This document shows positions 44,311-53,028 of a stretch of DNA of 64,000 bases, piece by piece. Positions within the stretch are counted from its first letter, which is position 1. Every line of letters begins with the position of its first letter. The stretch is from Reyranella sp. (GTDB lineage: Bacteria > Pseudomonadota > Alphaproteobacteria > Reyranellales > Reyranellaceae). The stretch covers positions 62,001 to 126,000 of the forward strand of contig NZ_SCVH01000021.1 of NCBI RefSeq assembly GCF_004296935.1, in the 5' to 3' direction. A model generated the notes under the pieces. That model searched no databases and was not told the DNA's origin. It saw only the letters and a program-made list of their open reading frames with translations. A program made the position numbers and the translations under genes.

Positions 44311-44517
44311 ATGGCTACAGGCACGGTCAAATGGTTCAACGGCACCAAGGGTTTCGGGTTCATCCAGCCGGACGGCGGCGGGAAGGACGTGTTCGTCCAT
44401 ATCAGCGCAGTTGAGCGCGCCGGCCTCAATGGCCTCAACGAGGGCCAGAAGGTCAGCTACGAAGTGGCCAGCGAACGCGGCCGCGAGGCTGCCGTGAACC
44501 TGAAGACGGTCGGCTGA
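44311..44517 (+). CDS. CspA-family cold-shock protein
   Basis: A 68-residue OB-fold nucleic-acid chaperone with [11 protein letters not shown] (RNP1) and [10 protein letters not shown] (RNP2). It is very similar to the one at 33434-33646 but has a different tail ([15 protein letters not shown]), so the two are paralogues. A 255-bp gap precedes it, enough for a structured 5' leader as in other csp genes. An intrinsic terminator is 120 bp downstream. Confidence 0.95.
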   Translation: MATGTVKWFNGTKGFGFIQPDGGGKDVFVHISAVERAGLNGLNEGQKVSYEVASERGREAAVNLKTVG

Positions 44518-44636
44518 CCAACACCCGCTGAAAAGCGCACCAATGAATGCAGTTCCGCTGCGATAATCTTCGGCGGGACTGCGGGAGGGAGATCGCCGAC
44601 GGCGAGTTTCCCGACAGACTGACGGTTTGTCGACTG

Positions 44637-44669
44637 AAGGCCCGCCCGGGTGCCCGGCGCGGGCCTTTT
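44637..44669 (+). terminator. Intrinsic terminator downstream of the second cold-shock gene
   Basis: A 9-bp perfect outer stem (AAGGCCCGC / GCGGGCCTT) encloses CCGGGTGCCCGG and runs into TTTT. This is a good rho-independent terminator, 120 bp after the cold-shock stop and 46 bp before the start of the serine hydrolase gene. Confidence 0.8.
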
Positions 44670-44715
44670 GCCTGTCCGAGATGAGGCCGTGGAATTTTCA
44701 GGCGGGAGGATTGTC

Positions 44716-45708
44716 ATGATGAAGTTCCGTCGTCGCAATCTGATGGCGCTCACAACGTCGGCGCTCGCCGTTCCAGGCTTCGTCTCCCGCGCCGCGGCGC
44801 AGGATGGTGGCGCGGGCGTGCAGGCGGCTGTCGTCCGCTTCGCGGCGCTACCGTCGGCCAGCTGCCTGGTCGTGGCGGACCATCCGACCGCGCCGTGGCG
44901 GGCCGCGCATGCGCCGGCGGCACGCCTGTTCGTCGGCAGTGCGGTCAAGACCTTCATCCTGGCCCAGTATCTGCGCGAGGTGGAGGCGGGGCGGCTGACC
45001 GAGGACCAGCCGCTCGCGATCGACGATTCCGTGCGCTCGCTCAGCAGCCCGGTATTCCTCGACCTCACGGGCAAGACCGCGGCCCGCAATGTGCTGGAGG
45101 CGATGATCTCCCACAGCGACAACACCGCGACCGACGCAGCCCTTGCGGCGGCCGGGGTCGACAGGGTCCGCGCGCTGATCGCCGAGGCCGGGCTTCGCGC
45201 CACCCAGATTCCCAATTCGACGCGCCGGCTGTTCTCATATCTTGCCGGCGCGCCGGAAGGAGTCGATGTCGGCTGGGCGGGTATGCAGCGCCTGATCGCG
45301 GCGCCGTCGAGCGCGGCGGCGGCGCCCACGCGTCCGGCGCTGAACGACCACCAGACGATGGCCAGCACCGCCGAGGACATGGTGCGCTGGTATCAGCAGG
45401 CCCTGCGCGGCGCCTTCTTCAGGAAGCCCGGGACGCTGGTCGAATTCAAGCGCATCCAGGCGATGGCCGATGCCATCGTCCATGTCGTGCCGCCCGACAC
45501 GATCGCCTATGCCAAGGGCGGCAGCATCGAATGGGCGGGCTTCCATTGCTTCAGCCTTCCCGGCCAGATGATCGTGGGCAAGGTGCCGGTCACCTTCTGC
45601 TTCACCATCAACTGGAGCGGCCCGGACGACGGCGTCGGCGCCATCTTCAAGTCCTACGTGGGTGCCGTGGCCGACGTGCTGAAGGAGGCGGCGCGAGCGG
45701 TCGGATAG
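44716..45708 (+). CDS. Class A beta-lactamase-fold serine hydrolase
   Basis: A 330-residue exported protein. An RR-containing signal (MKFRRRNLMALTTSALAVPG) ends near SRAAAQD. The penicillin-recognising motifs are S75-A-V-K78, S134-D-N136 and a KGG triad (YAKGGSIEW), spaced as in class A beta-lactamases. The omega-loop Glu166 is not obvious, so it may be a DD-peptidase or esterase-like relative rather than a drug-resistance enzyme. GGGAGGA precedes two adjacent ATGs. A tiny 31-codon gene starts 7 bp after its stop. Confidence 0.88.
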   Translation: MMKFRRRNLMALTTSALAVPGFVSRAAAQDGGAGVQAAVVRFAALPSASCLVVADHPTAPWRAAHAPAARLFVGSAVKTFILAQYLREVEAGRLTEDQPLAIDDSVRSLSSPVFLDLTGKTAARNVLEAMISHSDNTATDAALAAAGVDRVRALIAEAGLRATQIPNSTRRLFSYLAGAPEGVDVGWAGMQRLIAAPSSAAAAPTRPALNDHQTMASTAEDMVRWYQQALRGAFFRKPGTLVEFKRIQAMADAIVHVVPPDTIAYAKGGSIEWAGFHCFSLPGQMIVGKVPVTFCFTINWSGPDDGVGAIFKSYVGAVADVLKEAARAVG

Positions 45709-45715
45709 GCGCACC

Positions 45716-45811
45716 ATGTACCGGAAATTCTCGGCGATCCTGCTGGCCGGCGCGGTGTTCTCCGCCGGCGCCTGGAAGATCATCCGGTATATTGCCCACG
45801 AGGCGCCCTAA
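45716..45811 (+). CDS. 31-residue single-pass membrane peptide (putative)
   Basis: A very short open frame directly after the serine hydrolase gene: a basic start (MYRKF), a hydrophobic stretch (SAILLAGAVFSAGAW) and a short charged end (HEAP). Hydrophobicity, ATG position 7 bp after the upstream stop and a clean TAA argue for a small membrane peptide co-transcribed with the hydrolase. No homologue is known to me, and no strong ribosome binding site is seen apart from possible coupling. Confidence 0.4.
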   Translation: MYRKFSAILLAGAVFSAGAWKIIRYIAHEAP

Positions 45812-45841
45812 AGCACGTCCCGATCAGACGGAGTCATTGCT

Positions 45842-45895
45842 GGGAGCGCGCCACTCAAGGGCGGGGGCTACCCCGCCCTTGAGTGGCGCGCTCCC
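45842..45895. repeat. Perfect 25-bp inverted repeat with 4-base loop
   Basis: The arms 45842-45866 and 45871-45895 are exact reverse complements over 25 bp, separated by GCTA. The arm starts GGGAGCGCGCCACTCAAGGG. It lies in the gap between the 31-codon gene and the small basic-protein gene. No T-run flanks it on either strand. A mismatch-free stem this long suggests a recently arisen repeat element or a strongly selected RNA/DNA hairpin. Confidence 0.9.
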
Positions 45896-45951
45896 GGCGA
45901 AGAAGGCTGGGCTCATCCAACCGGAATATGCTCTAGCGGCGCCTTTGTGGA

Positions 45952-46113
45952 TCAGCCCTTCTGCGCGCGACCGGCGCCGGGGCGCTTGTTCTTCTTCTCG
46001 GTCTTGGGGCCGCCGCGGACCGCGTCCTTGGCGATCTGCTTGGTCGAGACCCGCAGGGCTGCCTGGTGCTGCTTGTCGCTGCTCTTCTTGTCGCGGGAGG
46101 TGGGCTGGGACAT
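45952..46113 (-). CDS. Small basic 53-residue protein
   Basis: A short frame encodes a Lys/Arg/Gln-rich protein of 53 residues (start MSQPTSRDKKSSDKQHQ, end RPGAGRAQKG). GAGG lies four to five bases before the ATG at 46113. The two alternative frames here give low-complexity Arg/Pro sequence, whereas this one has a balanced, soluble, highly charged composition typical of small nucleic-acid-binding or disordered proteins. The function is unknown. Confidence 0.55.
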   Translation of the reverse strand: MSQPTSRDKKSSDKQHQAALRVSTKQIAKDAVRGGPKTEKKNKRPGAGRAQKG

Positions 46114-46188
46114 GGAGCCTCAACGTTGAGCGGTCCCGGCTGGTTGCCCAGCCGGGCCGACATTTCCTGTTCGATCCGCGGGGGGCGG

Positions 46189-48468
46189 CTATTCGGCCGC
46201 CATCCTCGGCGTCGCCGCATCGAGCGCCGCGCTGAGGCGCGGCGGCGACATCGGCAGGTCGGTCATGCGCACGCCGGTGGCGCGGGCGATGGCATTGCCC
46301 ACGGTGGCGAGCGGCGGCACGATCGGCACTTCGCCGACGCCGCGCACGCCGTAGGGATGATGCGGGTTGGCAACCTCGACGATGACGGTCTCGATCATCG
46401 GCAGGTCGGAGGCGACCGGCATGCGGTAGTCGAGGAAGCCCGCGTTATCGAGCTTGCCCTTGGCGCTGTAGATGTATTCCTCGTTCAGCGCCCAGCCGAT
46501 GCCCTGCACGGCGCCGCCCTGCATCTGGCCCTCGACGTAGCTCGGGTGGATCGCGGTGCCGACGTCCTGCAGCGCGGTGTAGCGGCCGATCTCAACGATG
46601 CCGGTATCGCGGTCGACTTTTAGGTCGACGATGTGGACGCCGAAGCCGGGGCCTGCCCCCTGGGCGTTGAGCTGGTTGTGGCCGTTGATCGGGCCGCCGG
46701 TCTTGCCGGCCGTCGCGGCGAGCTGGGCAAGCGACAGCGGCTCGAACTCGCCGACGTTGCTGCCGGCGGGCTTGGCGCAGCCGTTCTCCCAGATCACGCC
46801 GTCGGGATCGACGCCCCAGGTCTTGGCGGCGCGCACCTTGCACTCGCGGATCAGGTCGCGCACCGAATTCACCACCGCGAGGCCGGTGGCGAAGGTGACG
46901 CGGCTGCCGCCCGTGACGAAGTTGAAGCCGATCGAGCTCGTGTCGGCGATCACCGGCCGCACCTTGTCGTAATCGACGCCGAGCTCCTCGGCCGCCATCA
47001 GGGCGAGCGAGGCGCGGGAGCCGCCGATGTCGGGATTGCCCGAGATGATCGTCACCGTGCCGTCCTCGGCCACGTGTGCGGCCGCGCTCGAATCGGCGCC
47101 GACGTTGAACCAGAAGCCGGCCGCCACGCCGCGCGCCATGCCCGGCTTGGGCTTGCTCTTGTAGTGCTCGGACTTCTTGGCCGCTTCCAGTGTCTCGACG
47201 AAGCCGATGGTGTCGAACACCGGACCGTAGCTGGTCTTGGTGCCCTTCTTGGCGGCGTTCTTGAGGCGGAGGTCGATCGGATCCATGCGCAGTTCCTGCG
47301 CCAGGATGTCCATGGTGGATTCGACGCCCCACGCCGAGATCGGCGCACCGGGCGCGCGGTAGGCGGCGACCTTGGGCCGGTTGCTCACCACGTCGTAGCC
47401 GATCACCTTGATGTTCGGGATGTCGTAGCAGGCGAAGCTGGTCCAGCAGGCGGGACCCACCGGCGAGCCCGGGAAGGCGCCGGCCTGCAGCGCGATGGTG
47501 CATTCGGCGGCGACGATCGTGCCGTCCTTCTTGGCGCCGATCTTGACGTGGACGGTGCCGCCCGGCGCCGGGCCGGAGGCGCGGAACACCTCGTCGCGGC
47601 TCATCACCATCTTCACCGGCTTGCCGGACTTCTTGGACAGCATCACGGCGACCGGCTCGAGATAGACCACGGTCTTGCCGCCGAAGCCGCCGCCGATCTC
47701 GGTCGGCGTCACGCGGATCTGCGAGGTCTCGATGTTCAGGAGCCGGCTGCAGAAGCCGCGGACCTGGAAGTGGCCCTGCGTCGTCGACCAGATCTGGACC
47801 TGGCCGTCCTCGGCCATGCTGGCGAGGCAGGCATGCGGCTCGATGTAGCCCTGGTGCACGGGCTGGGTGGTGTAGTCGCGCTCGACCACGATCTCGGCCT
47901 GCTTGAAGCCGGCGTCGGTGTCGCCCTTCACGTTGTCGATGCGCTTGGCGATGTTCGACGGCTTGGTCGGCACCGGCTTCACGCCTTCGGTGATGAGATT
48001 GTCGTGCAGCAGTGGTGCTCCGTCCTTCATCGCCTCGGCGACGTCGATCACGTGCGGCAGCACCTGGTACTCGACCTTGATCAGGGCGAGGGCCGCATTG
48101 GCGATGGCGTCGGTGGTGGCGGCGACGGCGGCGACGGGATGGCTCTCATAGAGTGCCTTCTCGCGCGCCATGACGTTGCGCGTGATGTCGCGCAGGTTGA
48201 CCTGCATCTCGCCGGTGGGAACGATCAGGTTGGGCTGTTCGGGGAAGTCCTTGGCCGTCACCACGGCCTTTACGCCCGGCAGCTTCTCCGCGGCCGAGGT
48301 GTCGATCGACTTGATGATGGCGTGGGCGTGCGGGCTGCGCAGCACCTTGCCGACCAGCTGGCCCGGCATGTTGAAGTCGGCGCCGAAGCGGGCGCGGCCC
48401 GTCACCTTGTCGGCGCCGTCGGGGCGGTCGGGACGCGTGCCGACCCACTTGTACTTCTGCTTGCTCAT
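46189..48468 (-). CDS. Xanthine dehydrogenase-family molybdopterin-binding large subunit
   Basis: A 759-residue molybdenum hydroxylase large subunit. An N-terminal aldehyde oxidase/xanthine dehydrogenase a/b hammerhead (KVTGRARFGADFNMPGQLVGK) is followed by the Moco domain with TEIGGGFGGKT, AAYRAPGAPISAWGVES and GVGEVPIVPPLATVGNAI. The active-site loop reads AYRAPGA, not the CO-dehydrogenase form I or II loop, so an aromatic, heterocyclic or aldehyde substrate is more likely. It is the last gene of an FAD, FeS, Moco operon and overlaps the FeS gene by ATGA. Confidence 0.92.
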   Translation of the reverse strand: MSKQKYKWVGTRPDRPDGADKVTGRARFGADFNMPGQLVGKVLRSPHAHAIIKSIDTSAAEKLPGVKAVVTAKDFPEQPNLIVPTGEMQVNLRDITRNVMAREKALYESHPVAAVAATTDAIANAALALIKVEYQVLPHVIDVAEAMKDGAPLLHDNLITEGVKPVPTKPSNIAKRIDNVKGDTDAGFKQAEIVVERDYTTQPVHQGYIEPHACLASMAEDGQVQIWSTTQGHFQVRGFCSRLLNIETSQIRVTPTEIGGGFGGKTVVYLEPVAVMLSKKSGKPVKMVMSRDEVFRASGPAPGGTVHVKIGAKKDGTIVAAECTIALQAGAFPGSPVGPACWTSFACYDIPNIKVIGYDVVSNRPKVAAYRAPGAPISAWGVESTMDILAQELRMDPIDLRLKNAAKKGTKTSYGPVFDTIGFVETLEAAKKSEHYKSKPKPGMARGVAAGFWFNVGADSSAAAHVAEDGTVTIISGNPDIGGSRASLALMAAEELGVDYDKVRPVIADTSSIGFNFVTGGSRVTFATGLAVVNSVRDLIRECKVRAAKTWGVDPDGVIWENGCAKPAGSNVGEFEPLSLAQLAATAGKTGGPINGHNQLNAQGAGPGFGVHIVDLKVDRDTGIVEIGRYTALQDVGTAIHPSYVEGQMQGGAVQGIGWALNEEYIYSAKGKLDNAGFLDYRMPVASDLPMIETVIVEVANPHHPYGVRGVGEVPIVPPLATVGNAIARATGVRMTDLPMSPPRLSAALDAATPRMAAE

Positions 48469-48947
48469 CGTGCGGCTCCCCTCATGTCGGCGGCCACTTC
48501 CATGACCGCGCGGACGATCTTGTCGTAGCCGGTGCAGCGGCAGAGATTGCCGGCCAGCCAGTAGCGCACTTCGGTCTCGGTCGGGTTGTTGTTGCGCTCG
48601 AGCAGCGCCCTGGAAGCCATGAGGAAGCCCGGCGTGCAGATGCCGCACTGAAGCGCCGCGAACTCGATGAACTTCTTCTGCAGCGCATGAAGATGATCGC
48701 CCTGGGCCATGCCCTCGATGGTCTCGATCTTCTTGCCCTCGGCTTCGGCGCCGAGCACCAGGCAGGAGCAGACCATGCGGCCGTCGAGCATGATGGTGCA
48801 GGCGCCGCAGTCGCCCGAGCCGCAGCCTTCCTTGGTGCCGGTGAGGCCGAGCTGGTCGCGCAAGACGTCGAGGACGGCTTGCGTCGGCTCGCACAGGAAC
48901 TCGGTCGGCTCGCCGTTGATGGTGGTGGTGACGTGAAGTTTCGACAT
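48465..48947 (-). CDS. 2Fe-2S subunit of molybdenum hydroxylase (CoxS/XdhC-like)
   Basis: A 160-residue electron-transfer subunit with two 2Fe-2S clusters. A plant ferredoxin-type cluster uses C42, C47, C50 and C62 (GCGSGDCGACTI, MVCSC). A helical C-terminal cluster uses C101, C104, C136 and C138 (LQCGICTPGF, LCRCTGYD). It carries electrons from the Moco subunit to the FAD subunit. It begins 15 bp after the FAD gene and overlaps the Moco gene start by 4 bp, so the three are made as a unit. Confidence 0.95.
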   Translation of the reverse strand: MSKLHVTTTINGEPTEFLCEPTQAVLDVLRDQLGLTGTKEGCGSGDCGACTIMLDGRMVCSCLVLGAEAEGKKIETIEGMAQGDHLHALQKKFIEFAALQCGICTPGFLMASRALLERNNNPTETEVRYWLAGNLCRCTGYDKIVRAVMEVAADMRGAAR

Positions 48948-48962
48948 GATCTCTGTTCTCTC

Positions 48963-49835
48963 TCAGTTCTTGGCGGCGCGTTCGGCGGCGATGGCGGTGG
49001 CGCGCTTGAGAAGTACGCCGGCGATCTTGGTGCGATAGACGATGGTGCCACGCTTGTCGTCGATCGGCTTGCAGACGGCGCGGCAGGCGGCAGCCGCCGC
49101 CTCCAGCGCATTGGCATCGAGCTTCGAGCCGATCAGCGCCTTGGCCGCGGCCTCGACCAGCAGCACGGTCGGCGCGACGGCGCCGAGGCCCACGCGGGCG
49201 GCGGTGCAGATGCCGCCCTTCATCGTGAGGTTGACGCCGCAGCCGACGACGGCGATGTCCATCTCGGTGCGCGGGATCAGGCGCAGGTAGGCGTCGGACG
49301 AGCCCGCCGGGCGCGCCGGCAGGGTGAAGCTCACCACAATTTCGCCGGGCTCCAGCGTCATGCGGCCGGGACCGGCCGGGATCTTCTCGACCGCCACCTC
49401 GCGCCGGCCCTTGGGACCCTGCACGGTGACGGTGGCGCCCGCGGCGACCAGCGCCGGCACGCTGTCGGCGGCGGGCGAGGCGTTGCAGAGATTGCCGCCG
49501 GCCGAGGCGCGGCCCTGGATCTGCTTGGAGCCGATCAGGTTGATGGCCTCGAGCACGCCGGGCCAGGCCTTCTTGAAGGTCGGATGGTCGTGGAGCTGCA
49601 TGCCGGTGACGGCGGCGCCCACCTTGAAGGAGCCTCCGCCCTTGTCCTCGATGCTCGTCATCTCGGCGATCTTCTTGATGTCGACGATAATGCTGCCGGG
49701 CTTCACGAAGCCGGCCCGCAACTGGACCAGAAGGTCGGTGCCGCCGGCCAGGATGCGCCCGGCGCCCTTGGCGGCGACCATGGCCGCGACGGCCTCGTCG
49801 ATCGTCTTTGGTGAGCTATAGCTGATATCGGTCAT
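48963..49835 (-). CDS. FAD-binding subunit of molybdenum hydroxylase (CoxM-like)
   Basis: A 290-residue PCMH-type FAD subunit. The FAD contacts AGRILAGGTDLLVQLR (residues 25-40) and GGNLCNASPAADSVPALVA are typical of CoxM/HcrB subunits, and a CO_deh_flav_C-like domain completes it. It passes electrons from the 2Fe-2S subunit to an acceptor. The start MTDISYSSP at 49835 gives normal family length. It is first of the three genes in the FAD-FeS-Moco order also seen in coxMSL. Confidence 0.93.
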   Translation of the reverse strand: MTDISYSSPKTIDEAVAAMVAAKGAGRILAGGTDLLVQLRAGFVKPGSIIVDIKKIAEMTSIEDKGGGSFKVGAAVTGMQLHDHPTFKKAWPGVLEAINLIGSKQIQGRASAGGNLCNASPAADSVPALVAAGATVTVQGPKGRREVAVEKIPAGPGRMTLEPGEIVVSFTLPARPAGSSDAYLRLIPRTEMDIAVVGCGVNLTMKGGICTAARVGLGAVAPTVLLVEAAAKALIGSKLDANALEAAAAACRAVCKPIDDKRGTIVYRTKIAGVLLKRATAIAAERAAKN

Positions 49836-49998
49836 TTCTGGTCCATCCCGCTCGCGTTTCAGTGCCCGGATCGTCCGGTGACCCGGTTCTTCTTGGGCCA
49901 CAGCTTTTCATTATATTAGCCGTCTGGCACCCCCGGCAGGCAAAATTGCTGCGAAATGGCGCGAAAAAGGCCCGCAGGGCGGACGAAAGCCGCCGTCG

Positions 49999-50256
49999 TC
50001 AGAGGATTCCGAACAGCCGGGCCACGCGCTGCACGGCCTGCCAGGCCGGATCGAGGGTGGCGAAGGTGCGCGCCATCTCGTTGGCATCGGCCAGCAGGGC
50101 CTTGAGCTTCTGGCCGTTGGGCTCGTCCTTCTCGGCCTCGACCCGGGCCTCCTCGAACAGCGCCCGCAGCTCGCGCATCTCCTCGGTGTAGTCGTCGTCG
50201 ATCGCCTTCAGCGAGGCGGCGAGGGCGGCGGAGAGGTCTTTGCGGTCGGCGGTCAT
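49999..50256 (-). CDS. Small hypothetical protein between two molybdenum hydroxylase units
   Basis: An 85-residue, mostly helical, acidic protein without signal peptide, Cys or recognised domain. The sequence (DDDYTEEMRELRALFEEARVEAEKDE) suggests a coiled-coil-like helix. It lies 163 bp upstream of the FAD subunit gene on the same strand and could be unrelated. Its position in a molybdenum hydroxylase cluster hints at an assembly role, but nothing in the sequence shows this. Confidence 0.6.
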   Translation of the reverse strand: MTADRKDLSAALAASLKAIDDDYTEEMRELRALFEEARVEAEKDEPNGQKLKALLADANEMARTFATLDPAWQAVQRVARLFGIL

Positions 50257-50637
50257 GGGTCAACCATACTCCGCGGCGGCCCGGACTTGAACAAGGTTCG
50301 CCCGCGCACCGCAGACGACCTCTGCGGTCGATGCTGTCACTGCCAGCAGCCCGGCGAAATGCGCGATGCTGATTTGCGAAACGCGATTCACAGGTTCAGC
50401 CGGAATCGCTCCATGTTTTCGCTATCATTGCACGAGGCTTGTCTTCAAAGGCCGAGCCGCCCGTTCACTTTGCACGGGACGGCTCCTTGTCTCCGGTCGA
50501 GACGACGGTTGGACAGGTCTGCGATTCGGGCCGGTGTCGACAGGGCGTCGGCGTTGTGCGGCAAGGGCAGACCAACTCCTTGAAGCACCTCGGGAATCGG
50601 CGCGTTGCGGCACACGCTCCGGCACAGCTGGTCGTCT
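50257..50637. other. Intergenic stretch of about 380 bp with no convincing gene
   Basis: Short open frames exist on both strands, but none has a ribosome binding site plus balanced composition; they are Arg/Pro-rich GC artefacts. No clear promoter was identified. It separates the orphan CODH-like large subunit gene from the FAD-FeS-Moco genes, so a promoter for the 85-residue gene probably lies here. Confidence 0.5.
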
Positions 50638-50664
50638 GCAGCGGCACATTTCGTGTGCCGCTGC
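50638..50664 (-). terminator. Hairpin after the CODH-like large subunit gene
   Basis: An 11-bp perfect stem (GCAGCGGCACA / TGTGCCGCTGC) with loop TTTCG lies 9 bp beyond the stop of the minus-strand large subunit gene. No T-tract follows, so it is either a weak terminator or an mRNA 3'-end stabiliser. Confidence 0.55.
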
Positions 50665-50673
50665 CTGCCGATT

Positions 50674-53028
50674 TCAGGCCGCCTTCTTCTCCCGCGTCGC
50701 CTTGATCGCGGCCCACAGCGACGCCGCCGTCGCCGGCATGTCGACATGCTTGATCCCGGTGTGCGGGTAGATCGCGTCGACGATGGCGTTCACCACCGCC
50801 GGCGGGGCGCCGATGGCGCCGGCTTCGCCCGCACCCTTGGCGCCCAGCGGGTTGGTGGTGCAGAGGCTGTTGTGCATGTCGAAGTTGACGTGCGGCACCA
50901 CGTCGGCGCGCGGCAGGGCGTAGTCCATGAAGCTGCCGCTCACGAGCTGGCCCGAGTCCTTGTCGTAGATGGTCTTTTCGGTCAGCGCCTGGCCCACGCC
51001 CTGGCCGATGCCGCCGTGGATCTGGCCCATCAGCAGGAGCGGGTTCAGCGCCATGCCGAAATCGTCCATGACGTTGTAGTTCACGATCTCGAGCGTGCCG
51101 GTGTCGGGGTCGATCTCGAGCTCGCAGATGTGGCAGCCGTTGGGGAAGGTGGCGAAGTCGGGCGTGCGCGTGAACTCGTCGTCGAGGCCGGACTTGCCGT
51201 CGCCCTTGTCGTCCTTCGGGACATGCCTGGGGTCCTTGGCGGCGCGGGCGACGTCGAACAGGCTCATGGTGCGGTCGGTGCCGACGATGCGGAAGGTGCC
51301 GTCGTCGTAGTCGACGTCGCCGGGGCTCGCTTCCAGGGCGGAGGCCGCCACCAGCTTGCCCTTGGCGATGATCCTGTCCGAGACGCCCAGCACCGCAGCG
51401 CCCGCCACCGCGACCGAGCGGCTGCCGCCGGTCATGCCCTCGGGCGTCGTGTCGCTGTCGCCCTGGACGATGCGGATGCGCTCTGAATCGACGCCGAGCC
51501 GGGCCGACATGATCTGCGTCATCGCCGTCTCCTGGCCCTGGCCGTTGGTCTGGCTGCCGAGATAGACGGAGATGGTGTCGTCGTCGTTGAACTTGGCGAT
51601 GGCGGATTCGGCCGGCGCGCCCGAGCATTTCTCGACATAGGTCGCCATGCCGATGCCGCGCCATTTGCCCTTGGCGAGCGAGGCGGCGCGGCGGGCGGGG
51701 AAGCCCTTCCAGTCGGCCTTGTCCATGGCCTTGCGCATGACGTTGTCGAAGTCGCCCGAATCGTAGGTGTCGCCCAGCGCCGTGTTCCACGGGATCTGAT
51801 CGGGCTTCACCAGGTTGCGCTTGCGGATCTCGTCGGGGGTGAGGCCGGTCTCGCGCGCGATATGGTCGACGAAACGCTCCAGCAGATAGGCGGCCTCGGG
51901 CCGGCCGGCGCCGCGATAGGCATCGGTCGGCACGGTGTTGGTGATCACACCCTTCACGTTCACGTAGATCGACGGCGTCTGGTAGAGGCCGGCCAGCATG
52001 CTGGTGCCGGCCATGGTCGGGATGAAGGCGCTGAAATGGCTGAGATAGGCGCCGAGGGCGGCATATGTCGTGATGCGGCAGCCGATGAAGCGGCAGTCCT
52101 TGTCGAGCGCCATCTCGGCCATCGAGACGTGGTCGCGGCCCTGGACGTCGGACTGGAACGCCTCCTGACGGTCGGGAATCCACTTCACCGTCTTCTTGAG
52201 CGTGCGCGAGGCCCAGACGACCAGCGGGTATTCCGGATGGACGAAGATCTTCATGCCGAAGCCGCCACCGACGTCGCCGGTGCGCAGGCGGAGCTTGGCG
52301 AGGCCGATCTTCAGCACCATCTCGGCCAGTACCGGGCGGATGACGCTGACGCCCTGCGAGGAGACCCACAGGGTCGAGCGGTCGTCCTTGGGATCGTATT
52401 CGCAGATGGCGCCGCGCGGCTCCATCGAGTTCACGACCAGCCGGTTGTTGACGATCTGCAGCTTCACCACCTTGTCGGCCTTGGCGAAGGCGGCGTCGGT
52501 CTTGGTGCGGTCGCCCATCTCCCAGTCGAACACGATGTTGTTCTTGATGTGATCGTGGACGAGCGGCGCGCCGGGCTGCGCCGACTCGAAGGTGCCGACG
52601 GTGTGCGGGCGGGCCTCGTAGTCGACCTCGATCAGTTCGGAAGCGTCCTTGGCCTGCTCGAGCGTGTCGGCCACGACCAGCGCCACCGGGTCGCCGACAT
52701 GGCGGACGCGGCCCTGTGCCAGCATCGGGCGCGGCGTGTCGGCGCGCTGCGTGCCGTCGCGGTTCTCGATCGGCACCAGGCAGGGCAGGTCGCCGAAGCC
52801 CGCCTTCTTCACGTCCTCGCCGGTCAGAACCAGGTGGACGCCCGGCGCCGCCTTTGCCGCCGTGGTGTCGATGCGTCCGATGTCGGCATGGGCGTGCGGC
52901 GAGCGCAGCACATAGGCGCGCAGCGCCGGCGCGTTCAGCTTGGTGTCGTCGGTGTAACGCCCGCCGCCCGTCAGCAGGCGCGGATCCTCGACCCTGCGTA
53001 CCGATTGTCCGATGCCGAACTTCGCCAT
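50674..53028 (-). CDS. Aerobic carbon-monoxide dehydrogenase-like (form II) large subunit
   Basis: A 784-residue molybdopterin-binding subunit: FGIGQSVRRVEDPRLLTGGGRYTDD at the N-terminus, GDVGGGFGMKIFVHPEYPL for Moco binding and GAKGAGEAGAIGAPPAVVNAI near the end. The active-site loop is AYRGAGRPEA, the form II (BMS/putative CODH) signature rather than the AYxCSFR of true CO dehydrogenase. Many form II enzymes do not oxidise CO; the substrate is unknown. GGAGG lies five bases before the ATG. No FAD or FeS gene follows directly, so it may share the pair at 48465-49835. Confidence 0.9.
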   Translation of the reverse strand: MAKFGIGQSVRRVEDPRLLTGGGRYTDDTKLNAPALRAYVLRSPHAHADIGRIDTTAAKAAPGVHLVLTGEDVKKAGFGDLPCLVPIENRDGTQRADTPRPMLAQGRVRHVGDPVALVVADTLEQAKDASELIEVDYEARPHTVGTFESAQPGAPLVHDHIKNNIVFDWEMGDRTKTDAAFAKADKVVKLQIVNNRLVVNSMEPRGAICEYDPKDDRSTLWVSSQGVSVIRPVLAEMVLKIGLAKLRLRTGDVGGGFGMKIFVHPEYPLVVWASRTLKKTVKWIPDRQEAFQSDVQGRDHVSMAEMALDKDCRFIGCRITTYAALGAYLSHFSAFIPTMAGTSMLAGLYQTPSIYVNVKGVITNTVPTDAYRGAGRPEAAYLLERFVDHIARETGLTPDEIRKRNLVKPDQIPWNTALGDTYDSGDFDNVMRKAMDKADWKGFPARRAASLAKGKWRGIGMATYVEKCSGAPAESAIAKFNDDDTISVYLGSQTNGQGQETAMTQIMSARLGVDSERIRIVQGDSDTTPEGMTGGSRSVAVAGAAVLGVSDRIIAKGKLVAASALEASPGDVDYDDGTFRIVGTDRTMSLFDVARAAKDPRHVPKDDKGDGKSGLDDEFTRTPDFATFPNGCHICELEIDPDTGTLEIVNYNVMDDFGMALNPLLLMGQIHGGIGQGVGQALTEKTIYDKDSGQLVSGSFMDYALPRADVVPHVNFDMHNSLCTTNPLGAKGAGEAGAIGAPPAVVNAIVDAIYPHTGIKHVDMPATAASLWAAIKATREKKAA

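Noticed and set aside
46633..48528. 631-codon open frame antisense to the molybdenum large subunit
   Set aside because: Rich in Gly/Arg/His/Asp without recognisable motifs; the minus strand encodes a fully conserved hydroxylase subunit.
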